Of a DNA stretch of 64,000 nucleotides, positions 14,808 to 22,323 are shown piece by piece. The stretch lies in the NCBI RefSeq assembly GCF_965221685.1, contig NZ_OZ244907.1, one strand, 5' to 3'. Every line of letters begins with the position of its first letter. The first letter of the stretch is position 1. This DNA comes from Palauibacter sp022826685. Its GTDB lineage: Bacteria > Gemmatimonadota > Gemmatimonadetes > Palauibacterales > Palauibacteraceae. Under the pieces are notes generated by a model. That model worked only from the letters and a program-made list of their open reading frames with translations, did not search any database and was not told the origin of the DNA. The translations under genes and the position numbers were made by a program.

Positions 14808-16088
14808 TCAGCTTTCTGGCGGGGTCGCGAGCTTGCCGGCGAAGAGGATGGTGCCCGAGAGGCGTTCCCGGATGAAGAAGAGGAAGGGCCGGTCGGCGCG
14901 AAGCTCGATACCGGCGCTTTCGACGACCGTGACCACCGTGGCGGCGGCCGCCTCCGTCCCCTCCTCGTTGACGTCCACCCAGGACTTTTGCTTCACCTCG
15001 GAGATCCACACGCCGGCCGGCGAGAGCCTTGAGAAATCCGCCGCGGGACTGAACGCGTCCACCATGCCCAGGGCGTGGAGGTCGTCGTTGAGCGTGCGTT
15101 CGTAGGCCATCCGGAAGCGGGGCAGAGAGACCTGCAGATCCCTGTCGCGGAAGCCCGCGGCGATGTCCTCCCATTCCCCGGCGTCCAGGGACGCCGCGAG
15201 GTCGTCCACGCTCACGCCGTGGTGCGGAAGGAGCACCGTCATCGAGAACGCGCGGCCCCCGTACGGCAGGTCCACGGCCTGGAAGCGGTCGTTCTCCTGG
15301 TAGGGGAAGTCGCTCCTGAGGTTCATGAGCGGCACCGTGCGGGTGGAACCGTCGTCCAGGTGGAAGGTCTCGGCCCGGGTGTCGGACGGATCGAACTGGA
15401 GCGTCCACGAACCCTTGAAGTAGATCGCATTGATCAGGTACATGACGACGGCGCTCGGAATCACCTTGGGAACGATGTCCTCGATGCGGCCGCGTGTCGC
15501 GGTTCTGACCCACTCGTTGATCTGTGTCGACGCCGAGGGGTTCGCGAAATCGAGTTCCGCCACCTCGGCGCCGAAAGCCTCCCGCACCGCGTCCAAAAAC
15601 TCCGCATGCACCGGGAAGCCCTGCCGGGTCCACACGGAGTTCCCGATCGCGGTCTCGACGGAGGGATCGAGCCCGACGAGGAGTTCGAGGAGAGACTTGT
15701 AGGAGGCGTTGATCTCCTCCTCGGCGAGGCTCCCGAACCCGAGGGCGTCGCGCATCTGGTTCCAGGTCTCCCCCGACGCCCCGTTCATGGTCATTCCGAG
15801 CGCCATCGACGCCGAGAGCGGCGACAGGAAGAGGTTGTCGCCGGGGCGGTTCGCCTGCGCGAGGAGACCGAAGGCGAACCGGTTGCTCGCCGCGATGAGT
15901 TCGATCTCGGCCGCGCTCAGGGCGCGCGGCAGTTCCGTGATCTCGTCCACGCCGTCGGACGGACCGGTGAACGATTCCCCGCACCCGACGAGGGTCAACA
16001 GGAGAAGGGCTCCCGCAACGGAGGACCGGTGGAGCCGTGCGGCGTAGCGTGCGCGACCGGGCGGATCCGGACGTTTACGCTTGGTCAT
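14808..16088 (-). CDS. Serpin, predicted lipoprotein
   Basis: 426 residues with a lipoprotein signal (GALLLLTLVGCGES). The whole serpin fold is recognisable: NRFAFGLL at helix A, FLSPLSASMALGMTMNGASG, INAIYFKGSW, MTVLLPHH, ISEVKQKSWVDVNEEGTEAA and ADRPFLFFIRE. The hinge EEGTEAAAAT has small residues at P14-P9, the pattern of inhibitory serpins, so it should trap a serine (or cysteine) protease by loop insertion. The scissile bond is near VVES/AG but cannot be fixed by eye, because the loop is about three residues shorter than in alpha-1-antitrypsin. ATG 16088 was chosen for the signal peptide and a GAGGGG upstream. Confidence 0.9.
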   Translation of the reverse strand: MTKRKRPDPPGRARYAARLHRSSVAGALLLLTLVGCGESFTGPSDGVDEITELPRALSAAEIELIAASNRFAFGLLAQANRPGDNLFLSPLSASMALGMTMNGASGETWNQMRDALGFGSLAEEEINASYKSLLELLVGLDPSVETAIGNSVWTRQGFPVHAEFLDAVREAFGAEVAELDFANPSASTQINEWVRTATRGRIEDIVPKVIPSAVVMYLINAIYFKGSWTLQFDPSDTRAETFHLDDGSTRTVPLMNLRSDFPYQENDRFQAVDLPYGGRAFSMTVLLPHHGVSVDDLAASLDAGEWEDIAAGFRDRDLQVSLPRFRMAYERTLNDDLHALGMVDAFSPAADFSRLSPAGVWISEVKQKSWVDVNEEGTEAAAATVVTVVESAGIELRADRPFLFFIRERLSGTILFAGKLATPPES

Positions 16089-16231
16089 TCTTGGCCCCTC
16101 GGTCGTGTCTTGAACGGCTGCCCGGCGCGGAGCCGGCATACAGAGAGGAAACGACTCGGCAGCGCTGCAGGTGACAAACCCGAGTGCTTCTCGGTCCCCT
16201 CCTACGAGGCGGACGCGCGTTGAGCGGCCGG

Positions 16232-16663
16232 CTAGGCGCGCAACTTTCGCGATCCGAGCCAGACGCCCAGGACGCCGATCAGCGGGTTGAGCCAGGGGAG
16301 CCATGCCGGCTGGCTGGCGCTCATGGTCGCCTCCATCATCGACACGTCATCGGGGCGCGGTCCCGTCGCCACCTCCACCGGAATCAGGGCCGACACCACT
16401 CCGAGCACGATCATCATGGCGATCAGAATCGTGGCGCCCTTGGCATCGTGCGCGACACTGGCACAGACTTGTCCGCCGATGTACGCCCCCACGAACCCGA
16501 GCACGATCGAGAAGAGTACCCAGCCGCCGGATACCTCCCACGTACCCGGCTGGAAGTCGCCCGAGGGGCCCAGCGCCAGCCACACAAGCGAGGAGAGTGC
16601 GAAGAGCACGGCGACGATGGCGATGTAGCCGACGATCGCGGCAAGAATGTTCCTGAGCATCAT
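16232..16663 (-). CDS. Small integral membrane protein
   Basis: 143 residues with four hydrophobic segments (about 5-32, 46-66, 77-95, 120-136) and a short KLRA end. No family recognised. It overlaps the upstream gene by ATGA (16660-16663) and has GGGAGG 3 nt before its start, so the two are coupled. A small hairpin (16178-16192) lies beyond its end. Confidence 0.75.
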   Translation of the reverse strand: MMLRNILAAIVGYIAIVAVLFALSSLVWLALGPSGDFQPGTWEVSGGWVLFSIVLGFVGAYIGGQVCASVAHDAKGATILIAMMIVLGVVSALIPVEVATGPRPDDVSMMEATMSASQPAWLPWLNPLIGVLGVWLGSRKLRA

Positions 16664-17196
16664 GTTCCTCCCTGAAGTTCGGCGTCGCCCGGAGAGACGG
16701 CACGGCGCGCCGGAGGGGCCAATCGTTCGTTGTCGGCAGAGTCTGTCGGCAGGCGCGCCACGGCCAGCGACAGTTCCGCCGCGAACTCCTCGGCAATGAG
16801 CCGATCCGCGCGCTTGACACGCAGAACCAGCTTGGCGGGGTGTTTCAGCTTGAGCCCCTGCTCACCGGCGATCTTCTCGAACGCCAGCAAGTCCGAAGCC
16901 GCGATCACCAGCCTGGGGCCCCCGATGTGCCACCAGCGGCGCGGAGGCACGGCCACGCCCGCCACCTTGGCCAGCGGAATCACGATTTCGCGTACGGGCT
17001 CGATCGTCTCGTTCGTCTCCCAGGTGTCGCCCATCTTCTCGGTTTGCACGGCGAGCCGCCACTGAATGACCAGCTGATCCGTTTCCAGACGCACGAGGCC
17101 ATAGGCGGTCTCGGTCGTCGACTCGTAGCCACCATCCGCATCCCAGAGGTCGGAGCTGCGCTTCAGCGTGAACGGGACGGCGGAGAAGCTGGTCAC
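16660..17196 (-). CDS. Hypothetical soluble protein
   Basis: 178 residues from GTG 17196 (GAGGAACG directly upstream). Beta-rich with YGLVRLETDQLVIQWRLAVQ, REIVIPLAKVAGVAVPPR and PRLVIAASDL, then a basic helix near KLVLRVKRADRLIAEEFAAE. The pattern suggests a PH-like or sensor-like domain, but I recognise no family. No signal peptide. Coupled by overlap to the small membrane protein, so they probably act together. Confidence 0.7.
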   Translation of the reverse strand: MTSFSAVPFTLKRSSDLWDADGGYESTTETAYGLVRLETDQLVIQWRLAVQTEKMGDTWETNETIEPVREIVIPLAKVAGVAVPPRRWWHIGGPRLVIAASDLLAFEKIAGEQGLKLKHPAKLVLRVKRADRLIAEEFAAELSLAVARLPTDSADNERLAPPARRAVSPGDAELQGGT

Positions 17197-17297
17197 CGTT
17201 CCTCGCGGAGGATTTCGCCTGGGTGCACCGGTCTCATGCCGCTCCTCGCGTTCTTGGTCGGAGGCTCGATCAACGTAGACCGTCGGCTTCTCGAATC

Positions 17298-17340
17298 AAA
17301 AAATAACCCCGCCCGAAGCCTTTCGGCGTGTCGGGCGGGG
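17298..17340 (-). terminator. Intrinsic terminator of the TonB receptor gene
   Basis: Stem CCCCGCCCGA (17307-17316) / TCGGGCGGGG (17331-17340), followed on the minus strand by TTATTTTTT (17306-17298). It lies 43 bp beyond the receptor stop. Its near-identical twin is at 6752-6794. Confidence 0.85.
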
Positions 17341-17382
17341 GGCAAGCGTCCTGGTCAGGCGCGTATGCCGGAAAGGCGGGGG

Positions 17383-19596
17383 TTAGAAGACGACGCGGTA
17401 GGAGACGTTGAGGGCTCTGCCGGCCTCGGGCATGATCTCCTTCACCCTCGACAGGTGATGCCGGTACTCGGTGTCGCCGATGTTCTCGAGGTGGAGCGTG
17501 ACGACGTGCAGCCGGCCGGCGAAGGTGAAGCGCACGCCGCCCGAGACGCCGAAGATCGCGTATCCGTCGGTCGGCTCCTCGAACCTTCCCGTCCGCTCCT
17601 GGCTCTGCGCCATCCGCGTCTCGGCCTCCACGAACCAGTCCACCGGCGAATAGCCGATCGCAAGGCGACCCTGGAGCGGGGGCATGAACGGGAGGGGCTC
17701 GTCCGTGGCGCTGAGCGTGCCACGCACGTACGACGCGACGGCCTCCACCTTGAATCCGGCCGGCATCGACCACTCGAGCACGCCCTCGAAGCCGGTCAGA
17801 ACGGCGTCCTCTCCCACGAACTGGTAGATGGGGAGCCGGACGCGGCTGAGTTTCCCGGTCGCCTGCGGAAAGATGTAGCCCGAGATCGCGTTTCGGAACC
17901 ACGTCGCCTCGGCGTTCAGGCGTTGTCCCGTGAGCCGCCCGAAGAGGTCGATCCCGAGTCCGGTTTCCGTCTCGAGCGAGGGATTGCCGACGTCGAATGA
18001 ATTGGACGCGAGGTGCGGCCCCTCCGAGTAGAGTTCGTGTACATCCGGGGTGCGAAAGGCGCGGCCCACGCTCCCACCCACGGTGAGGGGGCCGGACAAC
18101 CGCAGAAGCGCACCCAGCGATCCGGAAACCGCGTCGAAGGAACGTGCGCGAATGTGTCCGATGTCGGAGGACGGGTCCTCCTCGTCCGGTTCCAGTTCGA
18201 CCCGATCGTAGCGGAGCCCGGCTTCGATCGAGACCGGATCGAGCTGGATCTCCTCGAGGAGATACGCGGCCTGCGTCCTGCGCCGGGAATCCGGGTTGTA
18301 GAGCACGCCCCCGTATCCGAAGTCCTCAAACGAGACTCTCGTTCCGATGGCGCCCGATGTGAACGGGCCCCATCCCCCGTGCCGAACCCGGGCCTCCCCG
18401 CTCACGATCTCGCGCTCGTACATCGCACCGAGGATGCCGGAGGACTCCTGCTCGTGATGCTGGTACGTCGTGTAGCCCGCATCGATTTCGATCGCCTCCA
18501 GGCCCTGCCCGGGCCGGATGACGCTGCGGAAGCGGCCCGCGGCCCTTTCCTGCTCCGTGCGCACCGGGTTCGTGTGGCCGCCGAGGAAGCCTCCGGGGAT
18601 CCCGTAGTCGTTCCTGAAGACGCGAAATGACGCGCCCGCGTATCCCCAGTCGTCCACCCACGAGGTTCCGGCCGACGCGCTCCACACGTCGGTCTGCGTT
18701 CCGGCGAGCCTCCCGATGGGGGTCCGCAGGTCCCCTGACTCGCGCTTCGACACCTCGACGCGGAGCGGGACGTTTTCGGTGATTCCGACGGTCATCTCGC
18801 CGCTCCCACCGAGGGCGCGGGTCGCGGACTGCCCCTGCATCGAGGCGAAGCCGGTCGGGCGGTACGGCACCGCGCGGGGCACCTCGTCCCGCACCACGTT
18901 GATCACGCCTCCAAGGACGCTGCTGCCGTAGAGAATCGCGCTCGGCCCGCGAATCACGTCGATTCGCCGAGCCGTGGAAGGGGAGAGCGCCGAGGCGTGG
19001 TCCAGGCCGCTGTTGATGACGTCGCCGACGCGCCGGCCGTCCTCGAGGATGAGGATCCGGTCTCCGGACAGGCCGCGGATGACCGGCTGGGCGGTGCCCG
19101 GCCCCATGCTGTTCACCGCGACGCCCGGGACCGTCGACACCGTCTTCGCGACGGTTCCGGCCAGTTGCCGCTGCAGTTCCTCCCCTGCGAAGACGGCGGA
19201 AGGCCGGATCGCCTCGTTCGCGACCGTGGGGCTCAGAACCGCCGTGACGACGAGATCGGGCGAAGGAACGGCGGCGACTTCAAGGTCGACCGTGGCCGAC
19301 TCTCCCTGGCCGACCTCGGCGGTCATCGTCGCGTACCCGAGGCGATCGACCCGGAGCTGGTACTGTTCGGCATCCGGCACGGCGATGCGGAACGCCCCGT
19401 CTCCGTGCGTGACGGCGCCGCGGCCGGTGCCGACGACCGTGACCGTCGCGCCCGCGAGCGGCATCCCGCGCTCCGCCGACCGAACGATCCCCTCGAGGAC
19501 GCCCTCGTCCTGTTGCGCCTGCGCGGCCGAAGGCGGCGCGGCGGCGCTCAGGCCCATGCTGAGTATGAATGGAACTGCGATGAGTCGTTTCATCAT
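17383..19596 (-). CDS. TonB-dependent outer-membrane receptor
   Basis: 737 residues. Signal peptide to about residue 26 (MMKRLIAVPFILSMGLSAAA), a carboxypeptidase-regulatory-like beta domain (about 30-110), a plug domain with GVAVNSMGPGTAQPVIRGLS and DRILILEDGRRVGDV, and a 22-strand-type beta-barrel ending in NVSYRVVF, with a terminal aromatic residue. Such receptors import iron complexes, heme, vitamin B12, metals or sugars. A Fur-like box 87 bp upstream favours an iron-related ligand. ATG 19596 was chosen for the signal peptide and AGGAC upstream; the longer frame to 19671 crosses into the promoter region. A strong terminator follows. Confidence 0.9.
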   Translation of the reverse strand: MMKRLIAVPFILSMGLSAAAPPSAAQAQQDEGVLEGIVRSAERGMPLAGATVTVVGTGRGAVTHGDGAFRIAVPDAEQYQLRVDRLGYATMTAEVGQGESATVDLEVAAVPSPDLVVTAVLSPTVANEAIRPSAVFAGEELQRQLAGTVAKTVSTVPGVAVNSMGPGTAQPVIRGLSGDRILILEDGRRVGDVINSGLDHASALSPSTARRIDVIRGPSAILYGSSVLGGVINVVRDEVPRAVPYRPTGFASMQGQSATRALGGSGEMTVGITENVPLRVEVSKRESGDLRTPIGRLAGTQTDVWSASAGTSWVDDWGYAGASFRVFRNDYGIPGGFLGGHTNPVRTEQERAAGRFRSVIRPGQGLEAIEIDAGYTTYQHHEQESSGILGAMYEREIVSGEARVRHGGWGPFTSGAIGTRVSFEDFGYGGVLYNPDSRRRTQAAYLLEEIQLDPVSIEAGLRYDRVELEPDEEDPSSDIGHIRARSFDAVSGSLGALLRLSGPLTVGGSVGRAFRTPDVHELYSEGPHLASNSFDVGNPSLETETGLGIDLFGRLTGQRLNAEATWFRNAISGYIFPQATGKLSRVRLPIYQFVGEDAVLTGFEGVLEWSMPAGFKVEAVASYVRGTLSATDEPLPFMPPLQGRLAIGYSPVDWFVEAETRMAQSQERTGRFEEPTDGYAIFGVSGGVRFTFAGRLHVVTLHLENIGDTEYRHHLSRVKEIMPEAGRALNVSYRVVF

Positions 19597-19682
19597 GCCC
19601 GTCCTGGAAGCCTTCCGTGTGCTCTCGCTCGCTGGTGGGGGTGTCGCACCGGGGGAGTTCGCCGAGAGCATTGCGGCGCTAA

Positions 19683-19698
19683 TGATAATGCATTCTCA
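19683..19698 (-). promoter_or_regulatory. Fur-like box upstream of the TonB receptor gene
   Basis: TGATAAT-GC-ATTCTCA, a 7-2-7 inverted repeat with one mismatch, close to the Fur half-site TGATAAT / ATTATCA (standard spacing is 1 nt). It is AT-rich in an otherwise very GC-rich region and lies 87 bp upstream of the receptor start. It resembles the element at 21495-21509. Confidence 0.6.
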
Positions 19699-19716
19699 AT
19701 AACGGGCAACCGGGGG

Positions 19717-20508
19717 CTACGACCGCGTGAACCTCCGAAACCGGAACAGGGCGAGCCACTGGTCGAAGGTGAGGCTGCGGGGTGGTCCGGACGGATCGAA
19801 CCGGAGGTCGCGCCCCAGCCGCCGGATCTGCGGGCGCGTGAACTCGGATCGCAGACACCGCCAGATTGAGCGGCCGTCGCGACCGAAGCAACTCCGGATG
19901 AACCGCCGGTAGTCCGCGGCCTCGAGTCGGTCCACGAGGGGTCGGCTTCGACGGGCGAGCCAGAGCGCGACGGCGTCGACGCGGGGAGGGGGATCGAAGT
20001 CGGTACGGCGAAGGTGCCGCGCGATTTCGATCTGCCACCACGGCTTGAGCAGCAGCGAGGACCGCGTCTCGCGGGCACCGGGACCGCCGGCGAACCGTTC
20101 GGCCGCTTCGCGCTGGACCACGAGCCAGGCGTCCCGCGGGGGAGGATCGGCCTCGACGAGCCGCCGGACGATGGCGGCGGTCCGGTTGAACGGGATGTTC
20201 CCCAGGACCTTGTAGGGACTATCGGGCAACCGAAATCGCAGGAAATCGGAGCGGACGATCGTGACGCGGTCGTCACCCCGGAAGCGCGTGCGAAGCGCCT
20301 CGGCCAGCGCGCCGTCGAACTCCACCGCGACGACCTCGCGGCAGCGTCGCGCGAGTTCTCGAGTGAGGATGCCGCGGCCCGGCCCGACCTCGACGACCAG
20401 ATCGCTTCGTGTGAGGGGAGCCTGAGCGATCAGGCTAGCCGCAAGCGACCTGCTCCGGAGGAAGTGCTGCGAGAGGTCCGCACGCCTGGGTACCCGTTGC
20501 CGGGACAC
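19717..20508 (-). CDS. erm: Erm-family 23S rRNA adenine N6-methyltransferase
   Basis: 263 residues. LSQHFLRSRSLAASLIAQA leads into the SAM site VVEVGPGRGILTREL, then VAVEFD, and the catalytic motif GNIPFNRTAAIVRRL. NIPF is the Erm version; KsgA/Dim1 usually has NLPY. The part with RRTDFDPPPRVDAVAL and the end FDQWLALFRF also fit Erm better than KsgA. Erm enzymes methylate A2058 of 23S rRNA, giving macrolide-lincosamide-streptogramin B resistance. The GTG at 20508 is forced, because an in-frame TGA lies four codons upstream. It has no good ribosome site of its own, but a short ORF with AGGAG overlaps it. Confidence 0.75.
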   Translation of the reverse strand: MSRQRVPRRADLSQHFLRSRSLAASLIAQAPLTRSDLVVEVGPGRGILTRELARRCREVVAVEFDGALAEALRTRFRGDDRVTIVRSDFLRFRLPDSPYKVLGNIPFNRTAAIVRRLVEADPPPRDAWLVVQREAAERFAGGPGARETRSSLLLKPWWQIEIARHLRRTDFDPPPRVDAVALWLARRSRPLVDRLEAADYRRFIRSCFGRDGRSIWRCLRSEFTRPQIRRLGRDLRFDPSGPPRSLTFDQWLALFRFRRFTRS

Positions 20509-20533
20509 GACGAACCATCACGAACGTGGACAT
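20435..20533 (-). CDS. Overlapping 32-codon leader ORF of the erm-like gene
   Basis: A short ORF starts at ATG 20533, with AGGAG at 20543-20539 and 5 nt spacing, the best ribosome site in this area. It begins MSTFVMVRRV and ends at 20435, so it overlaps the first 25 codons of the erm-like gene in another frame. Erm genes are often controlled by ribosome stalling on leader peptides with motifs such as IFVI or RLR; the TFVM and VRR here are suggestive. Control by stalling is inference. Confidence 0.45.
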   Translation of the reverse strand: MSTFVMVRRVPATGTQACGPLAALPPEQVACG

Positions 20534-20689
20534 GAAATCTCCTGCGCTGCACGAACCGGATCGAAGGCCTTCGCACCCGAGGCTAGGCCGCAGGCGTCCC
20601 ACCCGCAAACCGAAGGCGGCGGCGTTCGGGGGCGGGGCTGCGACCTGTTCGCCCGAAGCCAACGGACGACGTTCTGCGTAGGCACGAGC

Positions 20690-21433
20690 ATGGACAGGGT
20701 CACCGAGAGACGTGTGAGCGGGCTGGCGGTCGAGTATCCGGGTGCCGAGGGGGCGGGCGGGTGCGGGGAGTTGGACCGTCGCGTTCGGACGCGACCGCGG
20801 CGCTGGTTTCGCAGGATCGTGCGGTGGGGGGTGACGGCGGTTCTGCTGGCGGTGCTTCCCTTCATCCTCCTCGTCCGCGGCGGTGTCTTCGCCTGGCAGC
20901 AGTGGGGGCTGGGGGCGTGGTCCTCGCTGGCGGTCTCGGCGGCCGCCACCGCGCTGCTCCTGGCGTTCTACGCGTGGGCGGTGAGCCGGCGCCTGGGGGC
21001 GGGGAAGCGGCTCCGGAGGTTCACGACCCGGATCGCGGCCCTCGGCGCGGCCGCCTTCGTCCTCTACTCGCTGCTTGTCATCGCGGGTGGGAACGTGAAG
21101 TCGGAAGAGGTGCGAGCCGAGTACCTGGGCCTCCATCCTCTGCTGCGGATGGCCGTATCGGTCTTCGTCCTGGCGGACCCCGACGCCGTGATCACCGATG
21201 CGGCGCGCACGCCCGAGTTTTACGCTCGCGCGGGACTTCCATCCAACGAATCTTCCCTGCACTTCCGGCAGGACGACGGGTTCGTCCATGCGCTGGATCT
21301 TCGCACCCTCAACCGGCCCGCATGGCGGAACTTCGCGGCCGAACTCGCGTTCCGGGCGATGGGCTTCCACACGCTCCGCCATGTCGGCACGGCCGACCAC
21401 CTGCATGTGTCCCTGAGGTCGCGGCGCCAGTGA
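20690..21433 (+). CDS. Membrane-anchored protein with DD-peptidase (M15)-like domain
   Basis: 247 residues. A basic N-terminus, then three hydrophobic segments (about 43-62, 72-95, 113-130), then an external-looking domain of about 105 residues. That domain has SLHFRQDDGFVHALDLRT and, near the end, TADHLHVSL. The H...H-x-x-D followed by a late H-x-H-V-S resembles the zinc site of M15/VanY-type D-Ala-D-Ala peptidases, although the spacing is not canonical. A cell-wall peptidase role is a guess. It is transcribed divergently from the erm-like gene, and no operon partner is evident. Confidence 0.6.
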   Translation: MDRVTERRVSGLAVEYPGAEGAGGCGELDRRVRTRPRRWFRRIVRWGVTAVLLAVLPFILLVRGGVFAWQQWGLGAWSSLAVSAAATALLLAFYAWAVSRRLGAGKRLRRFTTRIAALGAAAFVLYSLLVIAGGNVKSEEVRAEYLGLHPLLRMAVSVFVLADPDAVITDAARTPEFYARAGLPSNESSLHFRQDDGFVHALDLRTLNRPAWRNFAAELAFRAMGFHTLRHVGTADHLHVSLRSRRQ

Positions 21434-21494
21434 TCGAATTCGACGTGCCGGACCCTTGACCTGACCGGATCGCCCGTGGATCTTCGGAGCCAGT

Positions 21495-21509
21495 TGAGAA
21501 TGAATCTCA
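21495..21509 (+). promoter_or_regulatory. Fur-like box upstream of the HhH lipoprotein/PepSY genes
   Basis: TGAGAAT-G-AATCTCA, a 7-1-7 inverted repeat with one mismatched pair, 31 bp upstream of the lipoprotein start. Spacing and sequence fit a Fur box. Both downstream and upstream neighbours are iron-uptake-like genes. Confidence 0.6.
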
Positions 21510-21539
21510 TCTAGATGCTAATCCAGGAGCCGAGGAAGC

Positions 21540-22271
21540 ATGTCCCGTCATCACATCGCAACCCTTGCCATCGCCATGATCCCGGTACTGACGGGCGGCT
21601 GTGGCGGGGATGAACATGCGGCGGAGTCCGAACACGCCGCCGCGGAGTCCGAACACGCGGCCGCAGCGTCCACCGAGGCCATGGGCGACATGGATGCCGC
21701 CGATGCAGCAGCCGCCCTCCTGAACCCCAACCTCGCCACGGAAGACGAGCTGACTGCGGTCCCCGGGATCACGGCGGAGGTCGCCGCGGCGGTCGGCGGC
21801 GGACGGCCCTACCTGCGCGCGGAGGATCTGCACGCGGCGCTGGCGGAGGCGGTCGGCGACGAGGCGGCGCTCGCCGCGTACGGCGCGCTCTGGCTGCCGA
21901 TCAACCTCAACGACGTGACGACCGACGAGATCCTGCGGATTCCGGGTGTGGGCGACCGGATGGCACATGAATTCGAGGAGTACCGCCCGTACGTCGATAT
22001 GGGCGAGTTCCGCATGGAGATCGGGAAATACGTGGACGAGGAAGAGGTCGAGCGGCTCGCGCGCTACGTGTACGTCCCGATCGACCTGAACAGCGTCACC
22101 CGCGAAGAGATCATGGCGGTGCCGGGGATGAGCGAACGCATGGCGCACGAGTTCGAGGAGTACCGCCCGTACACCGACCTGGATCAGTTCCGGCGCGAGA
22201 TCGGAAAGTACGTGGACGAGAACGAGGTCGCGCGGTTCGAGCGCTACGTGACGCTGAACCCGGGGGGATAG
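21540..22271 (+). CDS. ComEA-like helix-hairpin-helix lipoprotein
   Basis: 243 residues. Signal with lipobox-like LTGGCGG, then a low-complexity linker with two HAAAESE-type repeats, then three helix-hairpin-helix units: NLATEDELTAVPGITAEVAA (about 62-85), INLNDVTTDEILRIPGVGDR and IDLNSVTREEIMAVPGMSER, the last two each followed by MAHEFEEYRPY. Such N-x-(A/V)-x-x-x-E-L-x-x-[IV]PG units bind DNA in ComEA. Here the gene lies under a Fur-like box and just before a PepSY reductase-type gene, so a role in iron acquisition or envelope-bound DNA is open. Confidence 0.8.
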   Translation: MSRHHIATLAIAMIPVLTGGCGGDEHAAESEHAAAESEHAAAASTEAMGDMDAADAAAALLNPNLATEDELTAVPGITAEVAAAVGGGRPYLRAEDLHAALAEAVGDEAALAAYGALWLPINLNDVTTDEILRIPGVGDRMAHEFEEYRPYVDMGEFRMEIGKYVDEEEVERLARYVYVPIDLNSVTREEIMAVPGMSERMAHEFEEYRPYTDLDQFRREIGKYVDENEVARFERYVTLNPGG

Positions 22272-22323
22272 CCGCGGGTCCGGGCGGGGCGCGGGCTGAC
22301 GTCGGCCCGGTGGTGTCGATGCG

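Noticed and set aside
19717..20508. KsgA (16S rRNA dimethyltransferase)
   Set aside because: NIPF instead of NLPY and the C-terminal RRTDFDPPPRVDA / FDQWLALFRF fit Erm better. KsgA remains possible, so confidence was lowered.
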